DNA from: UMGS1312 sp964631595
GTDB lineage: Bacteria; Bacillota; Clostridia; Oscillospirales; CAG-272
Length of the DNA stretch: 64,000 nt
Direction of reading: 5' to 3'
NCBI GenBank assembly: GCA_964631595.1
Contig: CAZVXL010000008.1
Coordinates: 1-64,000, forward strand
Part shown: in pieces, positions 15,051-24,112 of the stretch
How the letters are laid out: each line of letters begins with the position of its first letter
How positions within the stretch are numbered: the first letter of the stretch is position 1
The notes under the pieces: generated by a model
Databases searched by the model: none
What the model was told of the DNA's origin: nothing
What the model saw: the letters and a program-made list of their open reading frames with translations, nothing else
Program-made: the position numbers and the translations under genes

Positions 15051-15707
15051 ATGCTTGATATAAATGAACTGAAATTCGGAGAGGACGGGCTCATTCCCGC
15101 CGTTGTGTGCGATGAGTACAGCGGAGAGGTGCTCATGGTGGCGTACATGAACAGAGAGAGCCTTGAGATCAGTCTGAGAGAGGGACGCACCTGCTTCTGG
15201 TCGCGCTCAAGGAAGGAGCTGTGGCGCAAGGGAGAGACCTCCGGAAACGTTCAGCATATCGTGAGGATCACCGCCGATTGCGACAAGGATACGCTTCTCG
15301 TTCACGTGAAGGCGGACGGCCCCGCCTGCCACACGGGTGAGGACTCCTGCTTCTTCAACGAGGTGACGGAGGCGACTCCGCGCTTCACCGTTGACGGGCT
15401 CATGGAGCTGATAGACGGAAGACGGGTGAACCGCAAGGAGGGCTCATATACCACATATCTCTTTGACAAGGGACTTGACAAGATACTGAAGAAGGTGGGA
15501 GAGGAAGCCACCGAGGTCATCGTTGCCGCCAAGGGCGGAGACAAGGCGGAGACGGTGTACGAGATAGCTGATCTCGCATATCACGTTATGGTGCTCATGT
15601 GTGAGGCGGGCATCGGCATAGACGAGATACGCGCCGAGCTTGCAAGCAGGCACGTGGTCGATCACAAGGTAAAGCAGGAGACCTCAAGAGCCGCGGCGGC
15701 GGAGTGA
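15051..15707 (+). CDS. hisIE: Bifunctional phosphoribosyl-AMP cyclohydrolase / phosphoribosyl-ATP pyrophosphatase
   Basis: A 218-residue fusion for steps 2 and 3 of histidine synthesis. Residues 1-108 are HisI: LMVAYMNRESL, GRTCFWSRSRKELWRKGETSG, the Zn/Mg ligands in DCDKDTLL and GPACHTGEDSCFF. Residues about 118-205 are HisE: LFDKGLDKILKKVGEEATEVIVAAK and ADLAYHVMVLM with the acidic MazG-like site. It is transcribed alone, with its own promoter and a terminator at 15735-15772; no other his gene is in the window, so the rest of the pathway must be elsewhere. The ATG at 15051 is preceded by AAAGGGAGAG. Confidence 0.96.
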   Translation: MLDINELKFGEDGLIPAVVCDEYSGEVLMVAYMNRESLEISLREGRTCFWSRSRKELWRKGETSGNVQHIVRITADCDKDTLLVHVKADGPACHTGEDSCFFNEVTEATPRFTVDGLMELIDGRRVNRKEGSYTTYLFDKGLDKILKKVGEEATEVIVAAKGGDKAETVYEIADLAYHVMVLMCEAGIGIDEIRAELASRHVVDHKVKQETSRAAAAE

Positions 15708-15734
15708 GGCACTCCGCGCACGGATATTCGGAAT

Positions 15735-15772
15735 AAAAAGGGCTTTGACCGTATTCGGTCAAAGCCCTTTTT
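15735..15772. terminator. Bidirectional terminator between hisIE and a glycosidase-like gene
   Basis: AAAAAGGGCTTTGACC (15735-15750) and GGTCAAAGCCCTTTTT (15757-15772) form a perfect 16-bp stem with T-runs on both strands. Confidence 0.94.
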
Positions 15773-15794
15773 GGCATATAGGTAAGGCGGGTGC

Positions 15795-17570
15795 TTATTT
15801 TGCCGGCTCAACGGGGCCGTACTTCTTGTCCGTTTCCTCAACGTACTTATTGAGTATGTCGCGGATCTCGTCCCACTCCTTATCGGTATAATTGATACCG
15901 TAATCGTTTGAGAACTGATAGATATCGGGTATTCCGATCTTCGGCTGATTTCTGAAATAGCGCATGGAATCTCTCTGGCAGCCGGCGTTCGGGGAGTCGG
16001 TATCGATCAGCACGTTCTCCATTACCGTGGAGAACAGGCTTGCGCGCTCCGACATACTCTCGGTCTCGTTGCGAAGTCCCCAGCTGTAGTCATGAGCTCT
16101 TGCCATATCGCATACCTCGTCGAAGTAGGGATGGCAGGGGCTTCCGTTGATGAGCGCATCGGGCTTTGCTTCCTTTGCCGCACTGTAGATGATATTGTAG
16201 AGCATCTTCGTCGCCTCGGCGCCGTACTGACCGCCGTAGGACTTTGCGCTCTCACCGTACGGCTGTACCAGAGTGTAGTCCAGCTTGAAGCCGTCGGCAT
16301 TCATACAGCCCTCGTCGGGAGAGAGCAGGTTGTGCACCATCTCACGCAGATGCTTCTCGTATGCGGGATTTGTGGGGTCGCAGTACGGAGGATAGTCGAG
16401 GCGCACACGGCGGTTGTTGTAGGGCATACCCTCACCGTACATTACCTCGTTCTCCGGCAGTCCCTCTCCGCCCCACATACGGAACCAGAGCAGAACGCGG
16501 AGTCCTCTTGCGTGCATCTTATCCACGAAGGCTCTCATATCGGGCCATTTCTCGGGATCGGGCGTGGCATCTCCGTAGCCCTTCTGCCACTTGTCGTCGA
16601 TGATGAGCATCGTTGCCTTTACGCCGTACTCGTCGATCATATCCGCGATCTTCTCGTAGACCTCTTGGTTTGCAAGATCCTTCTGACCGCAGTCGTGATA
16701 GAAAAGGTCGCACTGCGCGCCCTGCTCGTTCCAGCCGCATACGATGGGGCCTCTCCACCAGCGCGGAACGTCCTCGTCGCGGCGAAGCTTCTTGCGGGCA
16801 AAGCCGTTTTCGTAATAATAGTCAGAATAGCTCTTGATTATCGCAAGATCGTCGGGGGCGAAGAAGGAACGGATAAACGGCAGTGTGAAGTCGCTGTCCA
16901 CCTCGGTGTGTCCCTCAAGGTCTGTCTCAAAGAAGAAGCGGTGCAGACCCTCGGGGCAGCACTTTCTGTAATCGTAGTGAATGAAGTTGTGCTTGCCCTC
17001 CTCGGCAACAAGACCGAGACCGAAGCGTCCCTCATGCTCCTCCGTTCTGAATGAATAAACGTATGCCGGAGGAATGAAAAGCTCAAAGAAGGTCAGATAT
17101 TCCTCGGCGGACGAGCGGCGCATCTTCAGCTCGGGGTGAGATGCGGGGCAGGGGAAGAAGTATTCGCAGAACTCGTAAAGAGAGCCTGTCTTATCGTTTC
17201 GGAAATACTGCACCTTTCCGACGTTGCCGGTGCCGTGCAGTGTTACGAAATAGCTGAAGCCCTCGGGAGAGCATTCGAGGGTGTAGGTCTTCTTCCAAAG
17301 AGAGCTCTCCGCCTCCCAGATGAATTTTGAGTCGGATGCGGCGGAAAACGAGACGATCCTTTCGTCCGTTTCCTCAACGTCGTAATAATCGCCCTTTTTT
17401 ACCTTAATATTTCCCTTGTCGTCGAGGATATCCTCCTCTGCCACGGCAACGCCGAAAACTCTTGTCGAGGGAACGAGCTCGGCGAGGCAGTCGCCCTTTT
17501 CGGCTATGAGAATACAGTTCTCGGATGCCTCGACCGTGTACACATCACTTTTATAGATATAAGCTTCCAT
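15795..17570 (-). CDS. TIM-barrel glycosidase-like protein, GH31/GH36 type
   Basis: A 591-residue protein without a signal peptide, so probably cytoplasmic. Residues 1-250 look like a beta-rich domain. From about residue 255 a (beta/alpha)8 barrel begins with WWRGPIVCGWNEQG, followed by ATMLIIDDKWQKGYG, a GLRVLLWFRMW strand, and ADGFKLDYT near residue 435, where KLD would carry the nucleophilic Asp of clan GH-D enzymes. A likely acid Asp is in YSWGLRNETES or in the DTDSPNAG segment, not certain. Alpha-galactosidase, alpha-N-acetylgalactosaminidase or another alpha-glycosidase activity is plausible; the substrate is not readable. Transcribed alone, with its own promoter at 17603-17631. Confidence 0.7.
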   Translation of the reverse strand: MEAYIYKSDVYTVEASENCILIAEKGDCLAELVPSTRVFGVAVAEEDILDDKGNIKVKKGDYYDVEETDERIVSFSAASDSKFIWEAESSLWKKTYTLECSPEGFSYFVTLHGTGNVGKVQYFRNDKTGSLYEFCEYFFPCPASHPELKMRRSSAEEYLTFFELFIPPAYVYSFRTEEHEGRFGLGLVAEEGKHNFIHYDYRKCCPEGLHRFFFETDLEGHTEVDSDFTLPFIRSFFAPDDLAIIKSYSDYYYENGFARKKLRRDEDVPRWWRGPIVCGWNEQGAQCDLFYHDCGQKDLANQEVYEKIADMIDEYGVKATMLIIDDKWQKGYGDATPDPEKWPDMRAFVDKMHARGLRVLLWFRMWGGEGLPENEVMYGEGMPYNNRRVRLDYPPYCDPTNPAYEKHLREMVHNLLSPDEGCMNADGFKLDYTLVQPYGESAKSYGGQYGAEATKMLYNIIYSAAKEAKPDALINGSPCHPYFDEVCDMARAHDYSWGLRNETESMSERASLFSTVMENVLIDTDSPNAGCQRDSMRYFRNQPKIGIPDIYQFSNDYGINYTDKEWDEIRDILNKYVEETDKKYGPVEPAK

Positions 17571-17602
17571 TCGGTGATCCTTTCGTATATGGAGATATAA
17601 TA

Positions 17603-17631
17603 ATTGTAGTACATTACGGCGGTATTGTCAA
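17603..17631 (-). promoter_or_regulatory. Promoter of the GH-like gene at 15795
   Basis: Minus-strand TTGACA (17626-17631), 17 bp, TACAAT (17603-17608). Confidence 0.82.
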
Positions 17632-17712
17632 GGAAAATCGAGCATATCGGCGGAAAGCTCGGGCGGGGCGCGGAAAAACAGAAAAGTTTACACATAAATA
17701 GTGTTGATTTCC

Positions 17713-17742
17713 TTGACACGGGAACGAAAAATGTGATATTAT
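17713..17742 (+). promoter_or_regulatory. Promoter of the DeoR - dehydrogenase operon
   Basis: TTGACA (17713-17718), 18 bp, TATTAT (17737-17742), about 40 bp before the DeoR start codon. If the regulator is autoregulatory, its operator should lie nearby, but no clear symmetric site was recognised. Confidence 0.75.
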
Positions 17743-17782
17743 AACAGTGCAAGTGTGAATTTCTAACAGAAGGGAGGCAGAC

Positions 17783-18547
17783 ATGACAAAGGAAAGACGA
17801 GAGCTCATACATGAGCTGCTTCAGACCAAGCCGTACATATCGCTTGCGGAGCTTTGCGAGCGCTTCCCCGACGTGTCGGAGATGACGCTGAGGCGGGATA
17901 TTGCCCGCTTTGAGGAATCGGGCGAGGCGATAAAGGTGCGCGGCGGCGTCAGATCGACGAGGTTCATCACCGCGTCCACCGACGATTCCATGCGAGAGCG
18001 TATGCGCGAGAACGTGGATTCAAAGGAGAAGATAGCGCGGGCGGCGGCGGCCTACCTTGAGACCGGCAGGTCGATATTCATAGATTCCGGCTCCACCCTG
18101 CAACAGATGGTGAGATTCGTTCAAAACGAGCGGTACAACTTCACCACGACGAATCCCGCGGCGGCGCTGGAGCTTGCGGCGATCGGTCAGCCCGTGGTGA
18201 ACGTCACCGGCGGCAGGCTTGACAGGGATTATCAGTCCATGTCGGGGCTTCAGGCGATGCGGTACATTGCGGATGTGAACATCGACATGGCTCTGCTCTC
18301 TCCGTCGGGTCTCTCCGTGCGGGGCGGCTTTACGGGCGGCAATTATGCCGAGTGCGAGCTGAAGCGAGCCGTCGTGGAAAAGGCGGATCGTGTCATCATG
18401 CTCATGGATTCGTCGAAGATCGGCCGCAGTCTTCCGTACACCTTCTGCTCTCTTGAGCAGGTATCGGTGCTGATATGCGACGAGCCTCTGCCAGAATCCC
18501 TTGCTCGGACGGCGATGGAGCACGGCGTTGCCGTGGAGCTTGTCTGA
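17783..18547 (+). CDS. DeoR/GlpR-family transcriptional regulator
   Basis: A 254-residue regulator. Residues 1-57 carry the DeoR helix-turn-helix (ERRELIHELLQTKPYISLAEL, then MTLRRDIARFEESGEAIKVRGG). The rest is the DeoR C-terminal sensor, related to ribose-5-phosphate isomerase: IFIDSGSTLQQMVRF, TTNPAAALELA, VVNVTGGRLDRDYQSMSG, and DSSKIGRSL near the end. Such regulators sense sugar phosphates. It starts the operon and ends 38 bp before the E2 gene, so it most likely controls the dehydrogenase complex. GGAGG-type ribosome site (AAGGGAGGC) before ATG. Confidence 0.9.
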   Translation: MTKERRELIHELLQTKPYISLAELCERFPDVSEMTLRRDIARFEESGEAIKVRGGVRSTRFITASTDDSMRERMRENVDSKEKIARAAAAYLETGRSIFIDSGSTLQQMVRFVQNERYNFTTTNPAAALELAAIGQPVVNVTGGRLDRDYQSMSGLQAMRYIADVNIDMALLSPSGLSVRGGFTGGNYAECELKRAVVEKADRVIMLMDSSKIGRSLPYTFCSLEQVSVLICDEPLPESLARTAMEHGVAVELV

Positions 18548-18585
18548 GCTCATATTTCAGTTAATTCAAAGAAAGGATATATACA

Positions 18586-19905
18586 ATGGCAAATGCAGTA
18601 ATTATGCCCCGACAGGGGCAAAGCGTGGAGAGCTGTATCATCACCTCTTGGAACAAGGCCGTGGGTGACACGGTGGCTGAGGGTGACGTGCTGTTCTCAT
18701 ATGAGACCGATAAGTCCGCCTTTGACGAGGTGGCGACGGTATCGGGTACGATGCTGGCGCATCTTTACTCCGAGGGCGATGTTGTAGCCTGCCTTGAGAA
18801 CGTATGCGTTATCGGAGAGGCGGGAGAGGATATCTCCGCCTTTACCGGAGGAGCATCTGCGGAGGCGGCACCCGCACCTGCGGCGGAGGCGGCTTCCGAG
18901 GCGGCAGCACCTGTGGCAGCTCCCGCAGCGGCAGCTTCCGCGGCGGCACCCGTGACAGCTCCCGCACCGAGCGAGGGCGGAAGAATATTCATCTCCCCGA
19001 GAGCGAGAGCGCTTGCGCTGAAGACGGGCGTGGATATGACAAAGGTCGCACCCACCGGCCCTCACGGCAGGATCATAGAGCGTGATATAGAGAAGGCGCT
19101 TGACGGCGGCTTTACCGCCGGTGTTGCCGCAGTGGAGGATTTCCTTGCGGGAAGAATAACGGTGACCGAGGCGCCCGAGGCGCCCGCAGTCGAGGCTGTC
19201 GCACCTGCGGCGCCCGAGGCGGAGTACACCGAGATCCCGATGAGCGGAGTACGCAAGGCGATAGCGCGTTCGATGACGGCATCTCTTTCCGAGATGGCAC
19301 AGCTTACGCTCAACGCCTCCTTCGATGCCACGGATATACTTGCCTACAGGAAGAAGCTGAAGGCGGCTCCCGAGGATATGAACGTCGGCGGCATCACGCT
19401 CAACGATATCGTCCTCTATGCGGTATCGAGGATACTTCCCAAGTACCCCTACATAAACGCAAATCTCACCGACAATACGATCCGCAGCTTCACTCATGCG
19501 AACGTGGGTGTTGCGGTGGATACGGAGAGAGGACTGCTCGTTCCCACTCTCAGAGCTGCCGACAAGATGAGCCTTGCGGAGATTTCCGCCGCGGCAAAGA
19601 GCGCCGCAGGAAAGGCGCGTGAGGGCGCACTTGCACCCGACGAGATGAGCGGCGGAAGCTTTACCGTCACAAATCTCGGCTCACTCGGCATCGAGAGCTT
19701 CACACCCGTCATCAATCCTCCGCAGACCGCCATTCTCGGCGTTTGCACCACGGTGAACAGGCTCCGTGCGGACGGAACCGTATATCCCGCAATGGGACTC
19801 TCCCTTACCTTCGATCACCGCGCGGTTGACGGCGCTCCCGCCGCTAAGTTCCTGAAGGAGCTTTGCGCGTCGCTGGAGAACTTCAGCCTGCTTCTGGCAA
19901 AATAA
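18586..19905 (+). CDS. 2-oxoacid dehydrogenase E2 (dihydrolipoamide acyltransferase)
   Basis: E2 core subunit, 439 residues, which moves an acyl group from lipoate to CoA. Residues 1-78 are one lipoyl domain with the lipoylated lysine predicted at K43 (ETDKSAFD). A long Ala/Pro/Glu linker follows (about 85-130), then the peripheral-subunit-binding domain (FISPRARALALKTGVDMTKV...GPHGRIIERDI, about 132-170), a second Ala/Pro/Val linker, and the catalytic domain from about 205 to the end with the acyltransferase motif DHRAVDGAPAAKFL (active His and Asp). The gene comes before E3 and E1, which is an unusual order. Substrate could be pyruvate, acetoin or a branched-chain 2-oxoacid. Confidence 0.92.
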   Translation: MANAVIMPRQGQSVESCIITSWNKAVGDTVAEGDVLFSYETDKSAFDEVATVSGTMLAHLYSEGDVVACLENVCVIGEAGEDISAFTGGASAEAAPAPAAEAASEAAAPVAAPAAAASAAAPVTAPAPSEGGRIFISPRARALALKTGVDMTKVAPTGPHGRIIERDIEKALDGGFTAGVAAVEDFLAGRITVTEAPEAPAVEAVAPAAPEAEYTEIPMSGVRKAIARSMTASLSEMAQLTLNASFDATDILAYRKKLKAAPEDMNVGGITLNDIVLYAVSRILPKYPYINANLTDNTIRSFTHANVGVAVDTERGLLVPTLRAADKMSLAEISAAAKSAAGKAREGALAPDEMSGGSFTVTNLGSLGIESFTPVINPPQTAILGVCTTVNRLRADGTVYPAMGLSLTFDHRAVDGAPAAKFLKELCASLENFSLLLAK

Positions 19906-19980
19906 ATATGCCGTGCCGTGTGACGGGCGCACGTGCGCTCCCATGCAAGGCCTCGGCACAGCTCGGAAAGGAAAATAAAC

Positions 19981-21357
19981 ATGAGCTATGATCTGATGAT
20001 ACTCGGAGGCGGTCCTGCCGGCTACAATGCCGCGGAGAGAGCCGCCCATGAGGGAATGAAGGTGATCCTGTTCGAGGAAAGAGCACTCGGAGGCGTTTGC
20101 CTCAACGAGGGCTGTATCCCGACAAAGACACTGCTCAATTCGGCAAAGCTTTATTCATCGGCGCTCCATTCGGCGGAGTACGGCGTTACGGTAACGGGCG
20201 CCGCCTTCGATCATTCCGCGGTGGTCGCGCGCAAAAACAAGGTCGTGAAGACTCTCGTATCGGGAATCGGAGCGAAGATGCGCGGTGCTAAGGTCGATGT
20301 GATCGAGGCATCCGCAAAGCTGACGGGAAAGACCGCCGAGGGCTTTACGGCGGAGGCGGCGGGCAAGAGCTATACCGCATCGAAGGTTCTGCTCTGCACC
20401 GGCTCCGAGGCGGCTGTTCCGCCTGTTACCGGTCTTCGTGAGGCTGTTGCCTCGGGACTTGCCGTGACGAACCGCGAGGTGCTTGATCTTGCCGCACTGC
20501 CCGAGAGGGTCGCGGTGATCGGCGGCGGCGTTATCGGACTTGAGATGGCATCGTATTTCGCCACGGTGGGCGTAAAGGTCACCGTCATCGAGATGATGGA
20601 CAAGATCGCGGGCCCCACGGACAAGGACATTTCGGCTACACTGCAAAAGAACCTTGAGAAGCTCGGCATCGAATTTGTGCTCGGCGCAAAGGTGATGAGC
20701 GTTTCCGGCAAGGCGGGCGACGGCAAGGTGACATATGAGAAGGACGGAAAGACCGTGGACGTTCCCGCAAGCACGGTGCTCGTATCCACGGGACGTCGCG
20801 CAAGAACAGCCGGCATCGGTCTTGAGAGCGTGGGCGTGCTCACCGAGAGAGGTGCGGTGGTCACGGACGAGTGCTGTCGCACAAGTGTCCCCGGCATCTA
20901 TGCGGCGGGCGACGTCAACGGAAAGAGTATGCTTGCCCACACCGCATACCGCGAGGGCGAGGTCGCGGTGAACACCATGCTCGGACGGAAGGATGCGGTG
21001 GACTACCGCGCCATTCCCGCCGTGATATATACGAAGCCCGAGGTGGGCACCGTCGGTGAGACGGAGGAATCCGCGAGGGCAAAGGGAATAGATGCAAAGG
21101 AGTACAAGCTGACTCTCCGATACAGCGGAAGATACGTTGCGGAGGTAGAGGGCGGCGACGGCTTTGTTAAGATCGTGGTAGACAATGCACACCGCAAGAT
21201 CATCGGTGTACATATGATAGGCTCGTATGCCTCCGAGATCATCTACGGCGCCGCCGCGATGGTCGCCAAGGAGCAGCGTGTTGACGACGTTCGCAAGATA
21301 GTATTCCCCCACCCCACCGTATGCGAGGTCATTCGCGAGGGTATGTTCACGATATAA
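19981..21357 (+). CDS. lpdA: Dihydrolipoamide dehydrogenase (E3)
   Basis: E3 flavoprotein, 458 residues, reoxidises dihydrolipoamide with NAD. FAD site GGGPAGYNAAE at the N-terminus, redox disulphide in GGVCLNEGCIPTK (about residues 37-49), NAD-binding GGGVIGLEMASYF, second FAD contact GIYAAGDVNG, and the C-terminal HPTVCEVIREGM with the catalytic His-Glu dyad. No lipoyl domain is fused to it. ATG at 19981 follows GGAAAGGA; the longer frame has no site. Gap of 75 bp after E2 and 61 bp before E1. Confidence 0.95.
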   Translation: MSYDLMILGGGPAGYNAAERAAHEGMKVILFEERALGGVCLNEGCIPTKTLLNSAKLYSSALHSAEYGVTVTGAAFDHSAVVARKNKVVKTLVSGIGAKMRGAKVDVIEASAKLTGKTAEGFTAEAAGKSYTASKVLLCTGSEAAVPPVTGLREAVASGLAVTNREVLDLAALPERVAVIGGGVIGLEMASYFATVGVKVTVIEMMDKIAGPTDKDISATLQKNLEKLGIEFVLGAKVMSVSGKAGDGKVTYEKDGKTVDVPASTVLVSTGRRARTAGIGLESVGVLTERGAVVTDECCRTSVPGIYAAGDVNGKSMLAHTAYREGEVAVNTMLGRKDAVDYRAIPAVIYTKPEVGTVGETEESARAKGIDAKEYKLTLRYSGRYVAEVEGGDGFVKIVVDNAHRKIIGVHMIGSYASEIIYGAAAMVAKEQRVDDVRKIVFPHPTVCEVIREGMFTI

Positions 21358-21418
21358 GTCCGCGATGCGGCTCTGTCGGACAGATCAAAAATAAAATTAT
21401 ATAAATGAGGTACAAATT

Positions 21419-23905
21419 ATGCCAAAGTCACAGTACGTAGATCCCCAAAAGGTGTTTGCGGCAGGCGAGATAACCTTTGAGAATATCCCGCTGTGCCAGT
21501 ACAAGAAAACTCTTGCACAGGAGAAGAAGCTCTACTCAAAGGACGATTTCCTCCGTATCTACAGAGATATGAGGATCATTCGCGAGTTTGAGACGATGCT
21601 CAACGAGATCAAGGTAAAGAGCGAGTACAACGGAGTTAAGTACAACAACCCCGGCCCCGCACACCTTTCCATCGGTCAGGAGGCATCCGCAGTAGGTCAG
21701 GCGTATTGCCTTGATATCAACGACTTCACCTTCGGCTCCCACAGAAGCCACGGTGAGATCCTTGCGAAGGGACTCTCCTCCATTCAGAAGCTTGACGACG
21801 ACGAGCTCTATGACATCATGAAGGAGTTCCTTGACGGAGCTATCCTGAAGGTGGTAGAGAAGAAGCATGAGAAGAAGGGCGATATCCGCGACCTTGCGAT
21901 CGACTTCCTGCTGTACGGCGCTCTTGCCGAGATCTTCGCACGTACCACGGGCTTTAACCGCGGTCTCGGCGGATCCATGCACGCCTTCTTCATTCCCTTC
22001 GGTATCTTCCCGAACAACGCCATCGTAGGCGGAGCGGCTCCCGTAGCTCTCGGTGCCGCGCTCTACAAGAGAGCAAATCAGAAGAAGGGTATCGTTATCG
22101 CAAACTCCGGAGACGGTGCGCTCGGACGCGGACCTGTGCTTGAGTCCCTCAACTTCTCGTCGATGGATCAGATCACAAAGCTCTGGGGCATGGACGGAAA
22201 GTATTCCGACGGCGGTATGCCCATACTCTTTAACGTATTCAACAACTTCTACGGAATGGGCGGACAGACTCAGGGCGAGACCATGGGCTTCGGCGTTCCC
22301 GCACGTCTCGGCGCGGGCTTCAACCCCGATCAGATGCACGCGGAGAGAGTCAACGGCTACGATCCTCTTGCGGTCATTGATGCCACCGCGAGAAAGAAGG
22401 AGCTTCTTACGAGCGGACACGGCCCCGCACTCCTTGAGGTGACCACCTACCGTGTGAGCGGACACTCCCCCTCCGACTCCTCCACCTACCGTACTCAGGA
22501 GGAGATCGACGCTTGGAAGGAGGCGTGCCCCATCGCCGCATACCGCGAGAAGATGATAAAGGGCAAGGTCGCCACGGCTGAGGAGTTTGACGCTATCGAG
22601 GAGGATATCATCCGCCGTATCACGAAGATCTGCTCCATGGCGATCGACGACGAGATCTCCCCCAGAATGGATCTTGCGGCAAATCCCGACATGATCTCCT
22701 CTATCATGTACTCCAACACGAATACACCCTCCATGGACACCGAAAGAGAGCCCGAGGTTCTCATGCCCAAGGAGGAGAACCCCAGACTGAAGCAGCTTGC
22801 GACAAAGTCGCGCTCCGCATACGATGCAGACGGCAAGGAGGTTCCGAAGATCAAGGTGGTCGGCCTCCGCGATGCTCTCTTTGAGTCCATCATCGACAAG
22901 TTCTACGAGGATCCCACCCTCATCGCCTACGGTGAGGACAACCGTGACTGGGGCGGCGCATTCGCCGTATACCGCGGACTGACCGAGGCTCTGCCTTATC
23001 ACCGCTTCTTCAACGCACCCATCTCCGAATCCGCTATCGTGGGCTCGGCTGTAGGATATGCAATGGCTGGCGGACGTGCGATCGTTGAGCTCATGTACGC
23101 CGACTTCATCGGCTGCGCGGGCGACGAGATATTCAACCAGCTCTCCAAGTGGCAGTCCATGTCTGCCGGAATACTGAAGATGCCCGTCGTTGTACGTGTG
23201 TCTGTCGGCTCCAAGTACGGCGCACAGCACTCTCAGGACTGGACGGCACTCTGCGCACATATCCCCGGACTCAAGGTATTCTTCCCCGCAACTCCCTACG
23301 ATGCAAAGGGACTTATGAACGCGGCTCTCCGCGGCACAGATCCCGTAATATTCTTCGAGAGCCAGAGGATCTACGATATCGGTGAGAAGTTCCACGAGGG
23401 CGGAGTTCCCACGGATTACTACGAGGTAACTCCCGGACTGCCGGATATCAAGAGAGAGGGTAAGGACGTTACGATCCTCTCCATCGGTGCGGTGCTCTAC
23501 CGCGCTCTTGATGCCGCGAAGATCCTCTCCGAGAAGTACGGCATCGAGGCGGAGGTCATCGACGCACGTTCCATCGTGCCCTTCGATTACGCTCCCGTTA
23601 TCGAAAGCGTAAAGAAGACCGGACGTATCATCATCGTGGGCGATGCAGTAGACCGCGGCTCCGTGATGCGTGATATGGCATCGAACATCACCGAGATGGC
23701 ATTCGATTATCTGGATGCTCCTCCGGCGGTATTCGGCTCAAGAAACTGGATCACTCCCGCGTTCGAGCTTGAGAAGCACTACTTCCCGCAGGCTGAGGGC
23801 ATCATCGACGTGATCTCTCAGAAGCTCCTCCCCATCGAGGGCAGAGTATCCACGGTAAACGAGACCGAGATCGAGCACATGAACCGCTCAAGACAGGGTA
23901 TCTGA
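21419..23905 (+). CDS. Fused E1 alpha-beta of a 2-oxoacid dehydrogenase
   Basis: A single 828-residue thiamine-diphosphate enzyme containing both halves that are normally separate subunits. Residues about 45-400 are E1-alpha: GPAHLSIGQEA, GSHRSHGE, GFNRGLGGSMH, the ThDP motif starting NSGDGALGRG (GDG at about 231-233), and YRVSGHSPSD. Residues about 480-828 are E1-beta: IAYGEDNRDWGG, FNAPISESAIVGSAVGYAMAG, QLSKWQSMS and the C-terminal transketolase-like fold (EVIDARSIVPFDY). About 80 linker residues join them. The alpha part has an acidic insert before the GDG motif. The complex would give acyl-CoA, CO2 and NADH; pyruvate and acetoin are both possible. Confidence 0.9.
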   Translation: MPKSQYVDPQKVFAAGEITFENIPLCQYKKTLAQEKKLYSKDDFLRIYRDMRIIREFETMLNEIKVKSEYNGVKYNNPGPAHLSIGQEASAVGQAYCLDINDFTFGSHRSHGEILAKGLSSIQKLDDDELYDIMKEFLDGAILKVVEKKHEKKGDIRDLAIDFLLYGALAEIFARTTGFNRGLGGSMHAFFIPFGIFPNNAIVGGAAPVALGAALYKRANQKKGIVIANSGDGALGRGPVLESLNFSSMDQITKLWGMDGKYSDGGMPILFNVFNNFYGMGGQTQGETMGFGVPARLGAGFNPDQMHAERVNGYDPLAVIDATARKKELLTSGHGPALLEVTTYRVSGHSPSDSSTYRTQEEIDAWKEACPIAAYREKMIKGKVATAEEFDAIEEDIIRRITKICSMAIDDEISPRMDLAANPDMISSIMYSNTNTPSMDTEREPEVLMPKEENPRLKQLATKSRSAYDADGKEVPKIKVVGLRDALFESIIDKFYEDPTLIAYGEDNRDWGGAFAVYRGLTEALPYHRFFNAPISESAIVGSAVGYAMAGGRAIVELMYADFIGCAGDEIFNQLSKWQSMSAGILKMPVVVRVSVGSKYGAQHSQDWTALCAHIPGLKVFFPATPYDAKGLMNAALRGTDPVIFFESQRIYDIGEKFHEGGVPTDYYEVTPGLPDIKREGKDVTILSIGAVLYRALDAAKILSEKYGIEAEVIDARSIVPFDYAPVIESVKKTGRIIIVGDAVDRGSVMRDMASNITEMAFDYLDAPPAVFGSRNWITPAFELEKHYFPQAEGIIDVISQKLLPIEGRVSTVNETEIEHMNRSRQGI

Positions 23906-23935
23906 CGGGCGGAACGAATATAAGCCTAAGAGCAG

Positions 23936-23968
23936 GGCAGACCGCGCCTCGGCGCGGTCTGCCTTTTT
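23936..23968 (+). terminator. Terminator of the dehydrogenase operon
   Basis: GGCAGACCGCGCC (23936-23948) and GGCGCGGTCTGCC (23951-23963) form a 13-bp stem followed by TTTTT. Confidence 0.94.
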
Positions 23969-23986
23969 CCGCTTCGGATATTTCTC

Positions 23987-24015
23987 TTGACCGAGCGGAC
24001 ACTTATTGGTATAAT
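23987..24015 (+). promoter_or_regulatory. Promoter of the MntR-like gene
   Basis: TTGACC (23987-23992), 17 bp, TATAAT (24010-24015). Confidence 0.87.
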
Positions 24016-24112
24016 ATATTCGGAGACCTCGGCGCAGACGGCATTGCGCGTACAAATAAAGAGTGTCGCACCCGCATGGTGACGGGCGGCAATGCGACGG
24101 AACGGAGCGGTT

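Noticed and set aside
21536..23395. A 619-codon minus-strand frame opposite the fused E1 gene
   Set aside because: The plus strand encodes a complete thiamine enzyme; the reverse frame is a compositional shadow.
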